Below, one piece after another: positions 59,881 to 64,000 of a stretch of DNA of 64,000 nt (position 1 is the stretch's first letter; each line of letters opens with the position of its first letter). The position numbers and the translations under genes are program-made. The notes under the pieces are model-generated. The model worked only from the letters and a program-made list of their open reading frames with translations. It did not search any database and was not told the DNA's origin. Source of the stretch: Clavibacter michiganensis (GTDB taxonomy: Bacteria > Actinomycetota > Actinomycetes > Actinomycetales > Microbacteriaceae); the NCBI RefSeq assembly GCF_002151125.1, contig NZ_MDJZ01000017.1, forward strand, positions 186,001 to 250,000, read 5' to 3'.

Positions 59881-60744
59881 TCAGGCGCCGGCGACCGCTT
59901 GGCGGAGGCCCTCGGCGAGCGACGCGGTGGGGCGGCCGAGCAGGCGTGACAGGTCGCCCGTGGTGTCGTCGAGCTGGCCGGCGCGCGTCGCGGCGTCGAG
60001 GCCCACGACGAAGCCGACGGTGCCCTCGTCGAGGCCGGCGTCGCCGAGGATCCGCGCGTGCTCCTCCGCGGACACCTGCGACACGGGGACGGGCTGGCCG
60101 AGGATCCCGGAGATCGCCTCGGCGAGGTCGTCCTGCGTCCAGCGCTGGTCGCCCGCGAGCTCGAGGGTCCGCCCGGCGAGGGAGTCGTCGAGGGCCGCGA
60201 CCGCGGTGGCCTCGGCGAACTCGGCGATGGTGGCGCTCGCGACCACGCCGTCGCCCGCGCTCGTGAGGAGACCGCCGGACTGCTTCACGGAGTCCACCGT
60301 GCCCGCGTAGTTCTCGGTGTACCAGCCGTTGCGGAGGAGCGTGACGGGCACGCCCGAGGCGGCGAGCACCTCCTCGGTGGCCTTGTGCTCGCCCGCGATG
60401 AAGAGCTCCGTCGTGGTGGCGCGGAGGACGCTCGTGTAGAGGATCCGGCCGACGCCCGCGGCCTTCGCGGCCTCGATGACGGTGGTGTGCTGCGGCACGC
60501 GCTGGCCGACCTCGCTGCCGGAGACGAGCACGAGCGTGTCGCCGGGCTGGATCGCGGCGGTGACGCTCTCGGCGTCCGTGTACTCGAGGCGCGCGGTGCG
60601 CACGCCCTGCGCCGCGAGGTCGGCGAGGGCCTCGGGGCGGCGCGCGGTGGCGAGCACGTCGGAGGCGGCGGCGCCGCGGGCGAGGAGGGACGCGACGATG
60701 CGCGATCCGAGGCGGCCGGTGGCGGCGGTGACGACGATGGTCAT
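59881..60744 (-). CDS. NmrA-like NAD(P)-binding protein (QOR2-type quinone reductase)
   Basis: Protein of 287 aa, atypical short-chain dehydrogenase. N-terminal Rossmann motif VVTAATGRLGSRIVASLLAR; LYTSVLRATTTELFIAGEHK and LLRNGWYTENYAGT match QOR2/YtfG-like proteins. No Tyr-x-x-x-Lys catalytic pair typical of classic SDRs. Divergent from an HxlR regulator, as in qor/qorR pairs of corynebacteria, so redox-regulated expression is likely. Confidence 0.88.
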   Translation of the reverse strand: MTIVVTAATGRLGSRIVASLLARGAAASDVLATARRPEALADLAAQGVRTARLEYTDAESVTAAIQPGDTLVLVSGSEVGQRVPQHTTVIEAAKAAGVGRILYTSVLRATTTELFIAGEHKATEEVLAASGVPVTLLRNGWYTENYAGTVDSVKQSGGLLTSAGDGVVASATIAEFAEATAVAALDDSLAGRTLELAGDQRWTQDDLAEAISGILGQPVPVSQVSAEEHARILGDAGLDEGTVGFVVGLDAATRAGQLDDTTGDLSRLLGRPTASLAEGLRQAVAGA

Positions 60745-60803
60745 GGGATGCCTTTCGAGTCGATGGTGTGCGGTGCTGCCGGGGACAACGGCCCCGCCGC
60801 CGA

Positions 60804-60842
60804 GTACCTTCCCACAGGGAGGTACCCACTTTCCGGTAAGTT
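60804..60842. promoter_or_regulatory. Inverted repeats and -10 between the reductase and HxlR genes
   Basis: GTACCT (60804-60809) and AGGTAC (60820-60825) form an inverted repeat with a 10-nt spacer; next to it ACCCACTT and AAGTTGGGT (60822-60846) are a second, weaker one that covers the HxlR -10 TAAGTT (60837-60842). The GTACCT/AGGTAC repeat is a candidate HxlR-type operator. Confidence 0.6.
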
Positions 60843-60848
60843 GGGTGG

Positions 60849-61238
60849 ATGCCCGACATGAGCTTCCGCGTCACCCGCGAACGACCCGGCGTGACCGACG
60901 GCCGATACCCCGCGAACTGCCCGTCGCGCACCCTGCTCGACCACATCACCAGCAAGTGGGGCGTGCTCGTGCTGCTCGCGCTCGGCGAGCGGTCGAGGCG
61001 CTGGGGCGAGCTGCGGCGCGAGGTCGAGGGGATCAGCGAGAAGATGCTCGCGTCGACGCTCCGCACGCTGGCCGACGACGGGCTCGTCCTCCGCGAGGCG
61101 CAGCCCACCATCCCGCCGCGCGTCGACTACCGGCTCACCGAGCTCGGGCACGAGGTGAGCGCCCGGCTCGTGCCGCTCATGGACCTCGTGATGGACGTCA
61201 CCGAGGACACGTCCCCGCTCGCGTCCCGCCGACCCTAG
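60849..61238 (+). CDS. HxlR-family regulator
   Basis: Protein of 129 aa. NCPSRTLLDHITSKWGVLVL carries the single conserved Cys of redox-sensing HxlR proteins (residue about 24), then RRWGELRREVEGISEKMLAS and RTLADDGLVLREAQPTIPPR (wing). In QorR the Cys controls DNA binding upon oxidation by quinones or diamide. ATG 6 nt after TAAGTT, leaderless. Divergent target: the NmrA-like reductase. Confidence 0.92.
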   Translation: MPDMSFRVTRERPGVTDGRYPANCPSRTLLDHITSKWGVLVLLALGERSRRWGELRREVEGISEKMLASTLRTLADDGLVLREAQPTIPPRVDYRLTELGHEVSARLVPLMDLVMDVTEDTSPLASRRP

Positions 61239-61314
61239 GCTTGTCCCGGCAGCCGAGGGACCGGCGCCGACCCGCCTCGCGCCACGGCGCCACCCGGCCA
61301 GAGAGAGACCGACG

Positions 61315-62613
61315 ATGCCCTCCCCGTCCGCGCCGACGCTGTCGCGCACGCCCGCCCCGACCCGCGACGTCCGCCGCGCGCGCGTCGCCGTCGGCATCCT
61401 CTTCTTCACCAACGGCGCGATCTTCGCGAACCTGCTGCCGCGGTACCCGTCGATCAAGGCGGAGCTCGGGCTCGCGAACCTCGATTTCGGGGCCGCGGTG
61501 GCGGCGTCGCCGCTCGGCGCGCTCATCGCGGGGCTCGCCGCGGGCGTCCTCATCCGCCGGTTCCGCTCGGCCCGCGTGGCGGTCGCGGCGACCGTGGTGG
61601 CCTCCATGGGGATCCTCCTGGCCGGCCTCGCGCCCGGCTGGCTCGTGCTCGCGGGCGCCCTGTTCCTCGCGGGCGCCATGGACTCCATCACCGACGTGGC
61701 GCAGAACTCCCACGCGCTCCGCGTGCAGCGGCTGTACGGGCGGTCGATCATCAACTCCTTCCACGCGGTGTGGTCCATCGGCGCGGTCGCCGGCGGGCTC
61801 ATGGGCGCGGCCGCCGCGCAGATCCGCCTGCCCCTCGTCGTGCACCTCTCCATCTCGGCGGTCGTCTTCAGCGCGCTGGCCGTCGCCTCGCTCGCGTGGC
61901 TGCTGAAGGGGCCGGAGCCGGAGCCCGGCGAGGGCGGCGCCGCGCACGCGCACGCGCCGGATCCCGAGGGCGACTTCGCGCGCGCCGCCTCCCCCCGCGC
62001 GCTCGGCCTCGTCGCGAAGTACGGCGTGCTGCTCGCGCTCGTGATCATCGCGTCCGGCGGCGCCATCGTCGAGGACGCCGGCAGCACCTGGTCGGCCATC
62101 TACCTCTCGCGCGATCTCGGATCCTCGGCGTTCGTCGCCGGCCTCGGCTTCATCTCGCTGCAGGGCATGCAGTTCATCGGCCGGATGCTCGGCGACCGCA
62201 TGGTCGACCGCTTCGGGCAGCGCGCCATCGCCCGCCTCGGCGGCGTGCTCGTGCTGGTGGGGATGGGCGCGGCGCTCGCGTTCCCGAGCATCGTCGGCAC
62301 GATCGTCGGGTTCGGCGTCGCGGGCTTCGGCGTCGCGACCCTCATCCCCGCCGCCATGCAGGCAGCCGACGAGCTGCCCGGCTTCAAGCCCGGCACCGGC
62401 CTCACGATCGTCGGATGGCTGCTGCGGCTCGGCTTCCTCGTCTCGCCGCCCGTCGTCGGCGCAATCGCGGACGCCTCGTCGCTCCGCTTCGGCCTGATCT
62501 TCATCCCGGCCGCGGGGCTCCTCGTGCTCGTGTTCTCGCGCGTGCTGGCGACGCGGAGGGCGCACCCGGCGGCGCAGGCGGCGCCGGGGACGGGACCCGC
62601 CGCCTCCTCCTAG
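61315..62613 (+). CDS. Major facilitator superfamily transporter
   Basis: Protein of 432 aa, 12 transmembrane helices with a His/Pro-rich loop in the middle (AAHAHAPDPEGD). N-terminal ARVAVGILFFTNGAIFANLL and LLPRYPSIKAELGLANLDFG are typical of the YbjJ-like MFS subgroup (fucose permease relatives). Substrate unknown. A GAGAGAGACC sequence precedes the ATG. Follows the HxlR gene by 76 nt on the same strand. Confidence 0.9.
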   Translation: MPSPSAPTLSRTPAPTRDVRRARVAVGILFFTNGAIFANLLPRYPSIKAELGLANLDFGAAVAASPLGALIAGLAAGVLIRRFRSARVAVAATVVASMGILLAGLAPGWLVLAGALFLAGAMDSITDVAQNSHALRVQRLYGRSIINSFHAVWSIGAVAGGLMGAAAAQIRLPLVVHLSISAVVFSALAVASLAWLLKGPEPEPGEGGAAHAHAPDPEGDFARAASPRALGLVAKYGVLLALVIIASGGAIVEDAGSTWSAIYLSRDLGSSAFVAGLGFISLQGMQFIGRMLGDRMVDRFGQRAIARLGGVLVLVGMGAALAFPSIVGTIVGFGVAGFGVATLIPAAMQAADELPGFKPGTGLTIVGWLLRLGFLVSPPVVGAIADASSLRFGLIFIPAAGLLVLVFSRVLATRRAHPAAQAAPGTGPAASS

Positions 62614-62686
62614 GGCGACCGCACGCAGATCCGCTCCGAGCGCCTCGTCGCCCTGCCCGTGCGGACCGACCGCCGAGGGCCCCCCT

Positions 62687-62717
62687 CCCCCGGGGCATCC
62701 GGATGCTCCCCCCGGGG
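62687..62717 (+). terminator. Hairpin after the MFS gene
   Basis: Palindromic GCATCCGGATGC core flanked by CCCCGGGG-like arms, 74 nt beyond the stop. The gap 62614-62873 otherwise shows only this hairpin and a probable -10 (TAACGT near 62832) for the next gene. Confidence 0.6.
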
Positions 62718-62873
62718 TCCGCGTGCGGATCCGTCGGCCAGCCGGCATCACCCCGCGCGAGGGGCGGTGGCGAGCAGCGGGCGAGTGGATGCGAACACCT
62801 GCGGTCCGCGTGGTTTCCGCATCACGATCGGGTAACGTACGCCGAGTACCCGCGGCGACAGGAAGGAGTCCGC

Positions 62874-63359
62874 ATGGTCACCGTGTCGACTCCGACCCTG
62901 CACGACCGCCTCGCGGCGACCCCGTTCCTCGGGCTCCTGGTGAAGCTGGTCGCCCTGATCGCGGTCGTCGTGGGCCTCGTCGTGATGAGCCCGACCGCGC
63001 AGGGCTGGGGTGAGTCCCCGGGTACGCCGCATGTGCATTCCGCCGGTGACCTGCATGCCCACGGCACCGGCCACGGTGTGGGCGACAGCCGCCCCGACAT
63101 CGCGATGGAGCCCGCCTTCGTCGCCGAGGCGTCCGCATCCGACTTCCCCTCCGCAGCCATGCTCGGCGGCGTGGTCCTGGTGGCATCGGCCACCCTCATG
63201 CTCCTCGGCGCCCTCGGCCTCGCCCTCCTCCGGATGCTCCGCCTCGCCCCTCACGTCGACGACCCGCTCGGTCGTCGAGTCCTTCCCCGCATCGCGTCCG
63301 ACGGCGCGTGGTCGCCGGCCCCGCCCTCACCCGCCTCGCTGTCCGTCTTCCGCATCTGA
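62874..63359 (+). CDS. Membrane protein with His-rich extracellular loop
   Basis: Protein of 161 aa. First helix LGLLVKLVALIAVVVGLVVM, then a periplasm-facing loop rich in His (HVHSAGDLHAHGTGHGVGD), second helix AAMLGGVVLVASATLMLLGAL and a basic/Pro tail. AGGAAGGAG ribosome-binding site 6 nt before the ATG. Placed 101 nt upstream of a DUF305 gene, it probably belongs to a copper- or other metal-handling unit. No family recognised. Confidence 0.75.
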   Translation: MVTVSTPTLHDRLAATPFLGLLVKLVALIAVVVGLVVMSPTAQGWGESPGTPHVHSAGDLHAHGTGHGVGDSRPDIAMEPAFVAEASASDFPSAAMLGGVVLVASATLMLLGALGLALLRMLRLAPHVDDPLGRRVLPRIASDGAWSPAPPSPASLSVFRI

Positions 63360-63460
63360 CCCGTCCTGCATCGACCAGAGACCCGGGCTGATCCGCGGCG
63401 CCGTGCGCTGCACGGATCCGGCCCTGCCATCCCGATCGCATGGACAGGACGAGACAGACG

Positions 63461-64000
63461 ATGAAGAACACCACCCCCCTGCTCGGCGCCGGCGTCGCCC
63501 TCGCGGCCGCGCTGACGCTGACCGGCTGCGCCACCAGCGGCGCCGAGACGACACCTGCGACGAGCGCCTCCGCGCCCGCCGAGGCCACCAGCACGCAGGT
63601 CAACGCTGCGGACGAGATGTTCGTCCAGATGATGCGCCCGCACCACGAGCAGGCCATCGAGATGAGCGACATGCTCCTCGGCAAGACCGGCATCAGCCCC
63701 GAGGTGACCGCCCTGGCGACGGAGATCACGGAGGCGCAGGTCCCGGAGATCGAGCAGCTGTCCGGCTGGGCGGACCGGTGGGGCATCGATCCGATGTCCG
63801 GCATGGACCACGGCATGGCCGGCATGATGTCCGACTCCGACATGCAGGAGCTCGACGCCGCCGAGGGTGCCGAGGCCGAGCGGCTGTTCCTCACCCGGAT
63901 GATCGAGCACCACACCGGTGCCATCGAGATGGCGCAGACCGAGATCGACGACGGCCAGGACCTGGACGCCATCGAGATGGCCGAAGGCATCGTCGCCACG
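63461..64000 (+). CDS. DUF305-family lipoprotein, 3' end outside window
   Basis: At least 180 aa. Signal peptide with lipobox LTLTGCATSG (Cys about 23), so a lipoprotein at the membrane surface. Both DUF305 repeats are visible: MMRPHHEQAIEMSDMLL and FLTRMIEHHTGAIEMAQTE, each with the HH...EM pattern of this ferritin-like four-helix family. Met/His-rich GMDHGMAGMM between them. Members often sit with copper resistance genes. An in-frame ATG seven codons upstream (63440) is a second possible start. The frame is open at the window edge. Confidence 0.9.
   Translation, partial: MKNTTPLLGAGVALAAALTLTGCATSGAETTPATSASAPAEATSTQVNAADEMFVQMMRPHHEQAIEMSDMLLGKTGISPEVTALATEITEAQVPEIEQLSGWADRWGIDPMSGMDHGMAGMMSDSDMQELDAAEGAEAERLFLTRMIEHHTGAIEMAQTEIDDGQDLDAIEMAEGIVAT

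Overview
The window is a continuous stretch of very high-GC actinobacterial chromosome. Gene order (secE-nusG-rplK-rplA beside tRNA-Trp), menaquinone genes, KdpE/TerC/FprA types and protein similarity in style point to Microbacteriaceae, most likely Clavibacter; this is an inference from recognition, not from a search. Coding density is high, genes often overlap by 4 nt (ATGA/GTGA), and many genes start 6-7 nt after a TANNNT hexamer, which is the pattern of leaderless mRNAs.

Layout. 1-9 kb: end of kdpE, SGNH esterase, membrane proteins, radA, an ArsR repressor with a small His-rich protein and a clear palindromic operator, argA-type acetyltransferase, and a two-component system. 9-12 kb: TerC, a TolB-like propeller protein and a sugar isomerase. 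12.2-17.5 kb: a complete linear azol(in)e peptide (LAP/TOMM) operon on the minus strand: 75-aa precursor, leader-binding protein, YcaO cyclodehydratase, SagB-type dehydrogenase, ABC ATPase and ABC permease. The precursor core (CCSTTCSSSGSG...) resembles streptolysin S in layout and is the most interesting system here. 17.6-20.2 kb: YqaJ-like nuclease, oxidoreductase, acetyltransferase. 20.2-23.2 kb: rplA, rplK, nusG, secE, tRNA-Trp. 23.4-27.5 kb: aminotransferase, murB with two MaoC-type dehydratases, a 28-aa CxxC peptide gene with its own promoter and hairpin, and a 63-aa acidic protein. 27.6-28 kb: tRNA-Met and tRNA-Thr.

28-38 kb: aldo/keto reductases, GH13 alpha-glucosidase, M23 peptidase, inositol phosphatase, DUF1275 protein, tRNA-Tyr, YajQ, cardiolipin synthase, MarR regulator. 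38-48.5 kb: prepilin-type peptidase, fprA and dispersed menaquinone genes (polyprenyl diphosphate synthase, menG, menF, menD, menA) with small membrane proteins. 48.6-53 kb: histidine phosphatase, a beta-lactamase-fold protein that has lost its catalytic residues, M13 peptidase, and an Xre regulator/membrane protein pair whose promoter carries two copies of one operator. 53-58 kb: NCS2 permease, and an NCS1 permease/cysteine hydrolase operon divergent from a GntR regulator. 58-64 kb: HAD phosphatase, MarR, homocysteine methyltransferase, a divergent NmrA-like reductase/HxlR pair, MFS transporter and a His-rich/DUF305 pair that runs off the end.

Intergenic regions mostly hold long GC-rich hairpins without a T tract, taken here as terminators. 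The longest gene-free stretch, about 400 nt at 26928-27331, holds the promoter and leader of the 28-aa peptide and the terminator of the 63-aa protein. No insertion sequence, prophage, CRISPR array or rRNA was seen.
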